NCBI RefSeq assembly: GCF_014203025.1
Contig: NZ_JACHID010000004.1
Span: forward strand, 62,001 to 126,000
Source of the DNA: Desulfurispira natronophila
GTDB lineage: Bacteria; Chrysiogenota; Chrysiogenetes; Chrysiogenales; Chrysiogenaceae
DNA length: 64,000 bases
Direction: 5' to 3'
Within the stretch, counting starts at the first letter, position 1, and each line of letters begins with the position of its first letter. The notes under the pieces were generated by a model that saw only the letters and a program-made list of their open reading frames with translations, was not told the DNA's origin and searched no databases. Of the stretch, positions 45,694 to 54,004 are shown piece after piece. Position numbers and translations under genes: made by a program.

Positions 45694-46599
45694 ATGGGTC
45701 ATATGTATGTTTTTGGAGAGGTCCTCTTCGATCACTTCCCTGATGGAGAGTCCGTACTGGGGGGAGCCCCCTTTAATGTCGCCTGGCACTTGCAAGGGCT
45801 GGGGCAGAGTCCGCTGCTTGTCAGTCGTGTTGGCAACGATAGCGATGGCGAAGCGGTGTGTAATGCCATGGAGTCTCATGGTATGGATACAAGTGCCCTG
45901 GCAACTCATGGCGAGCTTCCCACTGGTAGTGTGAAGGTAAGTCTCAAGGATGGCTCTCCCAGCTATACGATTGCCACTCCGGCTGCCTGGGACGCCATTG
46001 ATCCACCCCAGCTTTCAATCGATTCCAGCAACTCTTTTCTCTATCACGGAACCCTGGCTTTGCGTAACGATTATTCACGCAGTTCGCTGGAGAGTTTGTA
46101 CCGCACCATGAAACCGCGCAGTTTTGTGGATATTAACCTGCGTTCTCCCCACTATGGTGCTGAAACACTGGAGTTTTGTTTGCGCCACGCCCACTGGCTC
46201 AAGCTCAACGACAGCGAGCTGCTGGAGCTGGAAAGCCAGGTTGGTGGAAACGATACTTCCGCGTTGTTTTCGGCCGGCCAGCTTTTTGCTCATCGCCAGC
46301 TTGAAGGGGTGATTCTTACTTGTGGCGAGCGTGGTGCCCATATTTTTGTGCGCAGTGGCCAGCACTTTTTCCAGCCGGCTGTAGCGCCATCGTCATTGGT
46401 GGATACGGTGGGTGCCGGTGACGCCTTTAGTGCTGTGGCTATGATTGGTTTACAGCAGGGCTGGTCCTGCCAACGCATTTTGCAGCGGGCAACGGCCTTT
46501 GCTGCCCGGATTTGCCAGCAGCAGGGTGCAACTCCATCGCCGGACACGACTCTCTATCACCAAACTCAACAGCAGTGGCAGCAGGAGGGTGAGCAATGA
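45694..46599 (+). CDS. PfkB-family carbohydrate kinase, likely fructokinase
   Basis: Ribokinase-type sugar kinase, 301 residues, with a strong SD (AGGAGG). N-terminal 'VLGGAPFNVAWHLQGLGQSP' and C-terminal 'DTVGAGDAFSAVAMIG' (anion hole and catalytic Asp) are the two PfkB signatures. Its stop overlaps the start of the sucrose-phosphate synthase gene by 4 bp, so fructose released by sucrose cleavage is the most likely substrate, giving fructose-6-phosphate for resynthesis. Confidence 0.85.
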   Translation: MGHMYVFGEVLFDHFPDGESVLGGAPFNVAWHLQGLGQSPLLVSRVGNDSDGEAVCNAMESHGMDTSALATHGELPTGSVKVSLKDGSPSYTIATPAAWDAIDPPQLSIDSSNSFLYHGTLALRNDYSRSSLESLYRTMKPRSFVDINLRSPHYGAETLEFCLRHAHWLKLNDSELLELESQVGGNDTSALFSAGQLFAHRQLEGVILTCGERGAHIFVRSGQHFFQPAVAPSSLVDTVGAGDAFSAVAMIGLQQGWSCQRILQRATAFAARICQQQGATPSPDTTLYHQTQQQWQQEGEQ

Positions 46600-48755
46600 G
46601 TCCTTTTGCCGACAAGCATTATATTGTTCTTATTAGTGTTCATGGTCTTATCCGGGGAGAAAGGCTGGAGTTGGGGCGTGATGCCGACACCGGTGGTCAG
46701 ACTCTCTATGTGGTGGAGCTGGCCAAAGCTCTCTCCCGGCATCCCGATGTAGGGCGAGTGGATCTGTTAACGCGCCAAGTCTTTGATCGAAAGATTGACG
46801 ACTCCTACGCCGTTTCCCAGGAGCAGATCAACGGTAAGGCGTCCATCGTGCGCCTGCCCTGTGGTCCTCGTCGCTATCTGCGCAAGGAGGTTCTCTGGCC
46901 ATATCTGGACCAGTTTACAGATCAGGCCATACGTCACATTCGGCAGGTTGGGCGCATTCCCCACATTATCCACGGCCATTATGCCGACGCCGGCTATGTT
47001 GGAGCCAGTCTCGCCTCGTTGCTGGAGGTTCCTTTTGTCTTTACCGGGCACTCCCTGGGGCGGGAAAAACGGCGGAAGCTGCTGGAAAAAGGGCTAAGTG
47101 AAGCAGAGATTATCAAGCGTTATAATATTCAGACCCGCATTGAGGCCGAGGAGTTTTCCCTGGGCGTGGCTTCTCTGGTGGTGGCCAGCACGACCCAGGA
47201 GATAGAAACCCAGTACCGACAGTACGAAAACTACCACCCCCATAAAAAGAAAGTTATACCACCTGGGGTCGATGTGGAGCGTTTTTGCCCTCAAAGCGAT
47301 CCTTCATGCGACCAATCGGCCTGGCAGTTGGTGGAACGGTTTCTTGACGAACCCCATAAGCCGATGATTCTGGCGGTTTGTCGGCCCGATGAACGCAAAA
47401 ATATTGCCACGCTTATCCATGCCTACGGTCAGAGCGAAGAGCTACAGGAGCGAGCCAACCTGGTCTTGGTGCTGGGGAATCGGGAGAATATTGCCACTCT
47501 GGACACCGGCTCCCGCAAGGTACTTACCCAGGTGTTGTTGCTGATTGACCGCTACGATCTTTATGGCAAGGTGGCTTATCCCAAACACCACAGCAGCACA
47601 GACATTCCCGCTTTGTACCGTTTGGCAACTCACTCTGGTGGTATTTTTGTCAATATCGCCCTGACCGAGCCTTTCGGGTTGACTCTTATCGAGGCTGCTG
47701 CCACAGGATTGCCCATTGTGGCCACTGATGATGGTGGCCCCCAGGATATTGTGGGTAACTGTCGCAATGGCTTACTGGTGGATCCATTGGATCGGGAACA
47801 AATTATTGCCAAGCTGCTTGAGTTGCTGAGAGATCGTCAGCAGTGGAAGCAGGCATCGGAGGAGGGACTGCGCAATGTACAAATTCATTATACCTGGCCA
47901 AGCCACGTGGAAAGCTACCTTACCCATATCCGTGAGCTGGAGGAGCAGCAGCCTGATTACACGTACTACCTCAAGCCTATGCAGAAGCTCTCTTTGATCG
48001 ATCGTCTGCTCATTTGTGACATTGACAACACCCTTACGGGCGACCTGGGTGCCCTTGAAGAACTGGTGGAAAAAATCAAGCATCACAATCGAAGGGTAGG
48101 GTTTGGCGTGGCGACAGGACGTCACCTGGAGAGTGCCCGCGATGTGCTGGAGGAGTGGGGTGTCCCCACCCCCGATGTTTTTATCACCGCTGTGGGCAGC
48201 GAGATTCACTACGGTCTTACCGGCAAACCCGAAGAGGGATGGAGTCGTCATATCGACTATCGCTGGCAGCCTCGGCGTATCCGTGAAGTGCTGGATGCGC
48301 TGCCGGGACTGGAGCTGCAACCTCAAAGCGAGCAGCGTCGCTTCAAGGTCAGCTATCTGATGGAACCGCAAAGTGCCCCTTCAAGGCGGGAGATCGTCGG
48401 GATTTTGCGCAAAAATGACATCACCGCCAACGTTATCCATTCCCATGATGAATTTCTTGATATCCTGCCTGTGCGTGCCTCCAAGGGCCACGCTGTGCGC
48501 TACCTGGCACTTAAATGGGGCATGCCTCTGGAGAACATTCTGGTGGCTGGTGATTCCGGCAACGATGAAGGCATGCTCAAAGGTGGTGCTCGGGCGGTGG
48601 TGGTAGGGAACTACAGCCAGGAGCTGGAGAAACTCAAGGGGCGGGAAAACATCTACTTTGCCAACACCAATTTTGCCGCCGGGGTTATCGACGGCATCAG
48701 TTATTACGACTTTTTTGGAGATAAAAATTATGAGGGATCTGAAAGCCAGAATTGA
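46596..48755 (+). CDS. Sucrose-phosphate synthase fused to sucrose-phosphate phosphatase
   Basis: Bifunctional cytoplasmic enzyme, 719 residues. Residues about 1-460 are a GT-B fold family 4 glycosyltransferase: N-terminal 'HGLIRGERLELGRDADTGGQ' (sugar-acceptor loop), 'PEDERKN'-type region 'VCRPDERKNIATLI', and donor-site 'EPFGLTLIEAAATGLPIVAT'. Residues about 465-715 are a HAD-IIB phosphatase with 'LLICDIDNTLTGD' (nucleophile Asp), and 'ILVAGDSGNDEGMLKGG' (motif IV). It would make sucrose-6-phosphate from UDP-glucose and fructose-6-phosphate and then sucrose. The same SPS-SPP fusion stands beside sucrose synthase in nitrifiers and some methanotrophs. Confidence 0.88.
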   Translation: MSPFADKHYIVLISVHGLIRGERLELGRDADTGGQTLYVVELAKALSRHPDVGRVDLLTRQVFDRKIDDSYAVSQEQINGKASIVRLPCGPRRYLRKEVLWPYLDQFTDQAIRHIRQVGRIPHIIHGHYADAGYVGASLASLLEVPFVFTGHSLGREKRRKLLEKGLSEAEIIKRYNIQTRIEAEEFSLGVASLVVASTTQEIETQYRQYENYHPHKKKVIPPGVDVERFCPQSDPSCDQSAWQLVERFLDEPHKPMILAVCRPDERKNIATLIHAYGQSEELQERANLVLVLGNRENIATLDTGSRKVLTQVLLLIDRYDLYGKVAYPKHHSSTDIPALYRLATHSGGIFVNIALTEPFGLTLIEAAATGLPIVATDDGGPQDIVGNCRNGLLVDPLDREQIIAKLLELLRDRQQWKQASEEGLRNVQIHYTWPSHVESYLTHIRELEEQQPDYTYYLKPMQKLSLIDRLLICDIDNTLTGDLGALEELVEKIKHHNRRVGFGVATGRHLESARDVLEEWGVPTPDVFITAVGSEIHYGLTGKPEEGWSRHIDYRWQPRRIREVLDALPGLELQPQSEQRRFKVSYLMEPQSAPSRREIVGILRKNDITANVIHSHDEFLDILPVRASKGHAVRYLALKWGMPLENILVAGDSGNDEGMLKGGARAVVVGNYSQELEKLKGRENIYFANTNFAAGVIDGISYYDFFGDKNYEGSESQN

Positions 48756-51108
48756 CAGCATCAAGGGTGACCTGTTTCTATTTTTCCGCACCATCAAAGA
48801 GCTGGACAAACCCTTGGTTCTTTGCACCGAGGTGCAGAAAGCTTACGCCGAATTTGTGCCGCAGCTGCAGCATCACAATGCCGATATGGACGACTTTATT
48901 CAGTGTGTGCAAGAGCTCATTGTCTATCCTCCCCAGATTTACTGTGCTGTTCGCAGTGACATTGGCAAGTGGTTCTTTGTGGCATTTGATCTGGATGCCC
49001 TGCAGTATACTCTGGTGAAAAAGAGTACCTTTTTGAGCTTCAAAGAACAGTTGGTGGGAGTTTCTCCCAGCGGACAATGGCGATTGCGCCTGGATGTGAA
49101 GCCCTTTAACAAGGACTTCCCGAAGGTCGAGGATAAAAAAGATATCGGTCGTGGCATAGAGTATCTCAATCAGCATCTGAGCAGCTACTTCAGCGATCAC
49201 AACGAAGAGCAGGAGCACCTGCTGGAGTTTCTCACCTTGCATCACTACAATGGTATGCAGCTGCTGGTGAGTCCCCGCATAGAGAATCTTGCCCAGTTGC
49301 GACAGGCAGTGACCGATGCCTTGCAGGTGCTGTCTCGCCATGAAGATGAGACCGAGTATGCTCGTCTGGCCAACGATTTACACTCCCTGGGCTTTGAGCC
49401 AGGCTGGGGACGCAATGCGGGCATAATTCGTACCACTATGGGGCTTTTGCAGGATATTCTGCACGATCCTGAGCCTGCCAAGATAGAAGCCTTTCTCAGC
49501 AATGTGCCCATGATATTCCGGGTACTTATTGTTTCGCCTCACGGTTTTTTTGGCCAGTCCAAAGTACTGGGCTATCCCGACACCGGAGGCCAGGTAGTCT
49601 ATATCCTCGACCAAGTGCGGGCACTGGAAGCTAAAATGCGGGAAAATGTCTATAACCAGGGTCTGGAAATTGAGCCAGAGGTATTGGTACTTACCCGCCT
49701 TATCCCCGAGGCTCAGGGCACCACCTGTGACCAGCGCCTTGAGCCCATTTGGGGTACCCGTAATGCCAAGATATTGCGCGTCCCATTTCGCAACGATGAC
49801 GACGAGGTTATTCCTCACTGGATATCCCGATTTCACATCTGGCCCCACCTGGAGCGCTTTGCTTTTGATGCTATTAACGAGATTAAAAGCGAAATCGGGA
49901 ACCGGCCTGATTTGATTATTGGCAACTACTCCGACGGCAACCTGGTGGCTACTCTCATTTCACAAACCCTTAAGGTGACCCAGTGTACTATTGCTCACGC
50001 CCTGGAAAAGTCCAAGTACCTCTACTCTGACCTCTACTGGCAAGATAATGAGGAGGAGTACCACTTCTCCTCCCAGTTTACCGCTGATCTCATTGGCATG
50101 AACTCCGCCGACTTCATCATTGCCAGCACCTATCAGGAGATTGCCGGCAACCAGTCCAGCATCGGCCAGTATGAAAGTTATAAGACCTTTACACTCCCAG
50201 GGCTTTACCAGGTGGTGAATGGTATCGATATTTACGACACCAAGTTTAATATCATTTCTCCTGGCGCCAATGCCGATGTCTTTTTTCCCTACACTCACCA
50301 TGAGCAGCGGCAACCTATTCTGCACCGGGAAATCGAGGAGCTTCTCTACGGTTTTCCCGACGATACCAGTCGCGGACACCTGCAGGATCAGCAAAAACCC
50401 ATTATCTTCAGTATCGCGCGCCTGGACCGGGTCAAGAACCTCACCGGTCTGGCACGTTGGTTTGCCAGTAGCGAGGAGTTGCGTCGGCGCGCAAACCTGG
50501 TGCTTATCGCCGGACATGTCAATAAGGAGTACTCCCAGGATGAAGAGGAACGGGCTCAAATTGACTTGATGCACGAAATATTTGACACCTGGCAACTGGA
50601 TGGCCAGGCACGGTGGCTGGGTATACAGCTGGAAAAGCAAATGACCGGGGAGTTATATCGTTATATTGCCGATGGCCGGGGGGTTTTTGTGCAACCGGCT
50701 CTCTTTGAAGCCTTTGGCCTCACAGTTATTGAAGCTATGACCACCGGATTGCCTGTATTTGCCACACGCTTTGGTGGCCCTCTGGAAATTATTGAGCCCG
50801 GTGTCTGCGGCTTTCACCTTGATCCCACCAACGATGCCCAAAGTACCGAAACCATTTTGGATTTTTTTCAAAGCGTTGACAACGATCCAGAGTACTGGCA
50901 CAGAATCTCAGAGCAAGCCATCGCTCGGGTGGAGGAGCGCTATAATTGGCCCCACTACGTTAACCGTCTTATGACTTTGGCCAAGGTGTACGGCTTCTGG
51001 AAGCACATGACCAACAATGATCGCGAAGAAATTCGCCGGTATGTGGAAATGTTCTATGGCCTGATGTATCGTCCGCTGGTGGAGAAGTATGTGCGCTCGT
51101 GTGTGTGA
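48730..51108 (+). CDS. Sucrose synthase
   Basis: GT4 enzyme of 792 residues from the ATG at 48730, chosen for its GGAG nine bases upstream; it overlaps the SPS/SPP gene by 26 bp. N-terminal regulatory region (about 1-250) is followed by the GT-B core: 'GYPDTGGQVVYILDQVRALE' (acceptor site), 'IGNYSDGNLVATLI' and the donor-site E-X7-E 'EAFGLTVIEAMTTGLPVFAT'. It reversibly splits sucrose with UDP (or ADP) to nucleotide-glucose and fructose. Bacterial sucrose synthases are rare and concentrated in cyanobacteria and a few proteobacterial and deep lineages. Confidence 0.9.
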   Translation: MRDLKARIDSIKGDLFLFFRTIKELDKPLVLCTEVQKAYAEFVPQLQHHNADMDDFIQCVQELIVYPPQIYCAVRSDIGKWFFVAFDLDALQYTLVKKSTFLSFKEQLVGVSPSGQWRLRLDVKPFNKDFPKVEDKKDIGRGIEYLNQHLSSYFSDHNEEQEHLLEFLTLHHYNGMQLLVSPRIENLAQLRQAVTDALQVLSRHEDETEYARLANDLHSLGFEPGWGRNAGIIRTTMGLLQDILHDPEPAKIEAFLSNVPMIFRVLIVSPHGFFGQSKVLGYPDTGGQVVYILDQVRALEAKMRENVYNQGLEIEPEVLVLTRLIPEAQGTTCDQRLEPIWGTRNAKILRVPFRNDDDEVIPHWISRFHIWPHLERFAFDAINEIKSEIGNRPDLIIGNYSDGNLVATLISQTLKVTQCTIAHALEKSKYLYSDLYWQDNEEEYHFSSQFTADLIGMNSADFIIASTYQEIAGNQSSIGQYESYKTFTLPGLYQVVNGIDIYDTKFNIISPGANADVFFPYTHHEQRQPILHREIEELLYGFPDDTSRGHLQDQQKPIIFSIARLDRVKNLTGLARWFASSEELRRRANLVLIAGHVNKEYSQDEEERAQIDLMHEIFDTWQLDGQARWLGIQLEKQMTGELYRYIADGRGVFVQPALFEAFGLTVIEAMTTGLPVFATRFGGPLEIIEPGVCGFHLDPTNDAQSTETILDFFQSVDNDPEYWHRISEQAIARVEERYNWPHYVNRLMTLAKVYGFWKHMTNNDREEIRRYVEMFYGLMYRPLVEKYVRSCV

Positions 51109-51156
51109 TTGCTCTTCTTACTCGTAGCCAAAAAAATCTATAGTGGTGCCTGAGAT

Positions 51157-51531
51157 ATGAACATGACCAAAGGTCAGATTGAAGCGCAAATCAGCGATGC
51201 GGTGATTCGTTTTGAAAAAGAGTATATGGGGCGTGGGCCTTTGGAGGCAAAAACTTATATTGTTGAGGACCTGGTGGTAGTTCGCCTCAAGGGGGTTTTG
51301 ACTCGTGCCGAATGCCAGTTGGCCGAGTCCCGGGATGTGCATAACGGGCGAGATCTGATCAAGAGAATGCGGCATGCCTTGCTGGAAAAAGGGAGGCCAA
51401 TGCTTGATGCTATTATTAACGATATTCTCGGTACTCCGGTAAAGAGCTTGCACACCGACTTGAGCACCATAACGGGTGAACGAGTCATAATTTTTTCTCT
51501 CGAGTCAGTTCCCGAAATACTCCACAACTGA
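51157..51531 (+). CDS. DUF2294 family protein
   Basis: A 124-residue cytoplasmic protein with the DUF2294 pattern: 'GQIEAQISDAVIRFEKEYMG', 'KTYIVEDLVVVRLKGVLT', 'RVIIFSLE' near the end. Known members are small, of unknown biochemical role, and often found with two-component or stress genes. It follows sucrose synthase by 48 bp on the same strand; it may be the last gene of the sucrose operon, but I see no functional link. Confidence 0.75.
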   Translation: MNMTKGQIEAQISDAVIRFEKEYMGRGPLEAKTYIVEDLVVVRLKGVLTRAECQLAESRDVHNGRDLIKRMRHALLEKGRPMLDAIINDILGTPVKSLHTDLSTITGERVIIFSLESVPEILHN

Positions 51532-51560
51532 TGAGTCGGGAGAATCCCCTGGAATTGCGC

Positions 51561-51589
51561 TTGACTTTTTTGCAGGATACCTCTATCAA
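51561..51589 (+). promoter_or_regulatory. Predicted promoter upstream of purE region
   Basis: TTGACT (51561-51566), 17 bases, TATCAA (51584-51589). The transcript would start near 51597 and meet a strong intrinsic terminator at 51729-51765 before the purE gene. Confidence 0.45.
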
Positions 51590-51596
51590 CATTCCC

Positions 51597-51765
51597 TGAC
51601 ATGGGTTACAGAGGGCCAGTTGGCAGGTTGTGGCTACGGAGCAGAAGTGCTGCGTTTTGCGTGTCTCCAGAAAAATAGCTTGAGCAAGGTTCAACACCGT
51701 CAAAAGTATGGGTGTGTGAAACTTTGAAGGGGCTGTTGATGCTTATGCATCAGCAGCCCCTTTTT
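51597..51765 (+). ncRNA. Candidate small RNA or terminated purE leader
   Basis: About 170 nt between the predicted promoter (51561-51589) and an intrinsic terminator (51729-51765), with no reading frame of note. Internal pairing includes a GCAG/CTGC hairpin inside GGAG/CTCC. It could be an independent small RNA (6S-like RNAs sit beside pur genes in some bacteria) or a purE attenuation leader. I could not fit it to 6S or to any riboswitch class by eye. Confidence 0.3.
51729..51765 (+). terminator. Strong intrinsic terminator upstream of purE
   Basis: A 14-bp stem GGGGCTGTTGATGC / GCATCAGCAGCCCC (one T.G pair) with a 4-base loop is followed directly by TTTTT and further T-rich sequence. It ends either a small RNA or upstream read-through from the sucrose operon. 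Confidence 0.85.
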
Positions 51766-51829
51766 GTTGTTTTATGGGAAATTTTTCTGTTCATGAAAGT
51801 TCAACCATATTTTCACAGGAGGATAATTT

Positions 51830-52375
51830 ATGACAAAACAAGCTGCACATCAGGCCGATGAATCGAAAATCCAAGTGGGGATCCTTACCGGTAGCCCCAA
51901 CGATTTGCCCAAAGTCATCAAGGTGCAGGAAACCCTGAGTGAGCTGAACATAAAAAGCGAGATCATCATTGCTTCAGCGCACCGCACACCGGGAAAGGTG
52001 CTTGCCTATCTCGATCGTGCTCATGCGGAGGGAGTTGAAGTATTGATTGGTTGCGCCGGTGTAGCGGCGCACCTGGCCGGGGTTATAGCGGGACATACCC
52101 GGCTTCCCGTTATTGGGCTGCCACTTGGCAATGGCCCCCTCTCCGGTTGGGACAGTCTGCTTTCCACTGTACAAATGCCCCCGGGTGTTCCCGTGGCAAC
52201 GGTTGCAGTTGATGGTACGCGCAATGCGGCGATTCTGGCAGCGCGTATTCTGGCCATAAAATACCCGTTAATTGATGAGGCTCTGGCACAGCTGGCCGAG
52301 CAGGAGCGCAAGCGCTACGACCAGACCGCTGAAGAAGCGCTGGCAAATATTGAGTCAACAAAGTCAGTAACCTGA
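51830..52375 (+). CDS. purE: 5-(carboxyamino)imidazole ribonucleotide mutase
   Basis: Cytoplasmic purine biosynthesis enzyme, 181 residues, with AGGAGG before the ATG. The active-site loop '[15 protein letters not shown]' (family GSXSD) and '[12 protein letters not shown]' (catalytic His) are clear, followed by '[20 protein letters not shown]' and '[19 protein letters not shown]'. Asn replaces the usual Ser in GSXSD. A roughly 18-residue N-terminal extension precedes the core. No purK is adjacent. Confidence 0.88.
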   Translation: MTKQAAHQADESKIQVGILTGSPNDLPKVIKVQETLSELNIKSEIIIASAHRTPGKVLAYLDRAHAEGVEVLIGCAGVAAHLAGVIAGHTRLPVIGLPLGNGPLSGWDSLLSTVQMPPGVPVATVAVDGTRNAAILAARILAIKYPLIDEALAQLAEQERKRYDQTAEEALANIESTKSVT

Positions 52376-52416
52376 TCACAAAACAAGCTATCACTGATCC
52401 CTCAGGAGAATTCATC

Positions 52417-53049
52417 ATGAAAGATATCGAAGGCTTTATTTCTGGATTTAAACGATTTCAGAGTAATTGGCTTGGCTCAGACAAGACCCTGTTCAGTGAG
52501 TTGCGTAAGGGCCAAAGCCCCAAGGCTATGCTGATAGGTTGCAGCGACTCCCGTGTTGATCCGGCCATTTTGACGGATTGCCTGCCCGGTGAGCTTTTTA
52601 TAGTGCGCAATGTAGCCAATCTGGTTCCCCCCTGCAGGCCAGATGACGGGCATCACGGTGTCAGTGCCGCATTGGAGTATGCCGTTTGCCATCTCAATGT
52701 GGAGCATATTATCGTTATGGGTCACTCCCAGTGTGGCGGTATCAAAGGCTTGATGGAGGGCATTTGTGAATGCAGCCAGCAGAGCTTTATTGGAAGTTGG
52801 GTAGGAATTGCGCAGGCAGCCAGGGAAAAGGTACTGAAGGAGCTGCCTCATAAGCCCGCCGAAGTTCAGAATCACGCCTGTGAAAAGGCCGCCATCCTGC
52901 TTTCACTGGAGAACCTGTTGAGTTTCCCCTGGGTCAAAGAGAGGGTAGAGAAGGGAACCCTGGCTCTCCACGGTTGGTACTTTGATTTGCAATCGGGAAC
53001 ACTTTCCGGAGTATCGCAGGAGACGGGGAACTTCACGCAGCTGGCATGA
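52417..53049 (+). CDS. Beta-class carbonic anhydrase
   Basis: Zinc enzyme interconverting CO2 and bicarbonate, 210 residues. Zinc and active-site residues are in 'LIGCSDSRVDP' (Cys42, Asp44, Arg46) and 'VMGHSQCGGIKGL' (His103, Cys106). Length is typical. It follows purE by 41 bp on the same strand, and the pairing makes biochemical sense because PurE chemistry depends on bicarbonate/CO2. No signal peptide, so cytoplasmic. Confidence 0.92.
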   Translation: MKDIEGFISGFKRFQSNWLGSDKTLFSELRKGQSPKAMLIGCSDSRVDPAILTDCLPGELFIVRNVANLVPPCRPDDGHHGVSAALEYAVCHLNVEHIIVMGHSQCGGIKGLMEGICECSQQSFIGSWVGIAQAAREKVLKELPHKPAEVQNHACEKAAILLSLENLLSFPWVKERVEKGTLALHGWYFDLQSGTLSGVSQETGNFTQLA

Positions 53050-53122
53050 GTCTGGGCTGTCCATCTCTCATGAACTCTCGGTGTTCTCTGCGGTAGCATC
53101 ATGTGCCGTTGGGATTGCAGGG

Positions 53123-54004
53123 CTACCCTTCCAGGCGACGAACATCCACCGAAACCTCAATTTCATCCTGACCGCTGCTGTACACGACTCCATTCAGAGG
53201 GATGATGTCGGAGTAGTCTCGCCCCCAGGCGCAGACGATGTGCTGCTGGTCAGCGATGAGGTTGTTGGTGGGGTCGAAATGCACCCAGCCCCAGCTAGGT
53301 ACGTAAAGGGTGAACCAGGCGTGGGAGGCGTCGGCACCCACAAGCTTTTCCTGTCCTGGTGGGGGTACTGTCTCCAGGTAACCACTGATGTAGCTGGCAG
53401 CCAGCCCCAGGGAGCGCAGGCAGCCGATCGCTACATGGGCGAAGTCCTGGCATACGCCCTGGCGGTGCTTCATAACCTCGTGCAACGAGGTTGTTATGGT
53501 GGTGAACCCCGGGACGTAGGCGAAGTCATGATAGATTGCACTCATTAGATCGCGGCCCACCTGCACCACGGGTTTGCCTGGCTCCACGAATTGCCTGGCG
53601 TAGCGGTTCAGGTCGGCAAAGACAGGGACCAGGGGCGAGGCCATGGTGTGTTGGCGGGCGTTCAGGGTTTGAAAGTCGTGACTGCTGGCCAGGGTCTGTA
53701 GGGTATCTTCCCAGCTTATGCTTTCCAGGAGGGGATCCCGCCCCTGATTTCCAAGTACTTCCACTTCACTTTGTACACTGACAACCAGCTTTCGGTACGG
53801 TTTTTGGATGCTGAAAAAAGCAGCGGTATTGCCAAAAAAATCGGTACGCTCCCGGTAGTCGTCGGGGTGGGGACTGATGGTCTGGCGGCAGCTGAGAACC
53901 CGCTGGCGCGAGAAACTGCGGGGTTTAATACGGGCCTCGTTGTAGCAGAGATCGACGGTGTCGCTGTACTGATAGGTCGTGGTGTGGGTAACCTGGTAAT
54001 TCAT
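53123..54004 (-). CDS. Transglutaminase-like cysteine peptidase family protein
   Basis: A 293-residue protein with an N-terminal beta domain ('YQVTHTTTYQYSDTVDLCYN', typical of the bacterial transglutaminase N-terminal region) and a catalytic core with Cys in 'RQGVCQDFAHVAIGCLRSLG', His in 'ADASHAWFTLYVPSWGWVHF' and Asp in 'DPTNN'. No signal peptide, so probably cytoplasmic. Its start overlaps the ATP-grasp/alpha-E gene by 4 bp; this pair is a conserved, widely distributed but poorly characterised peptide-modifying system. Confidence 0.88.
   Translation of the reverse strand: MNYQVTHTTTYQYSDTVDLCYNEARIKPRSFSRQRVLSCRQTISPHPDDYRERTDFFGNTAAFFSIQKPYRKLVVSVQSEVEVLGNQGRDPLLESISWEDTLQTLASSHDFQTLNARQHTMASPLVPVFADLNRYARQFVEPGKPVVQVGRDLMSAIYHDFAYVPGFTTITTSLHEVMKHRQGVCQDFAHVAIGCLRSLGLAASYISGYLETVPPPGQEKLVGADASHAWFTLYVPSWGWVHFDPTNNLIADQQHIVCAWGRDYSDIIPLNGVVYSSGQDEIEVSVDVRRLEG

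Noticed and set aside
51597-51765. PRPP/guanidine (ykkC-type) or purine riboswitch
   Set aside because: The conserved core motifs of these classes were not found by eye; left as an unclassified candidate.
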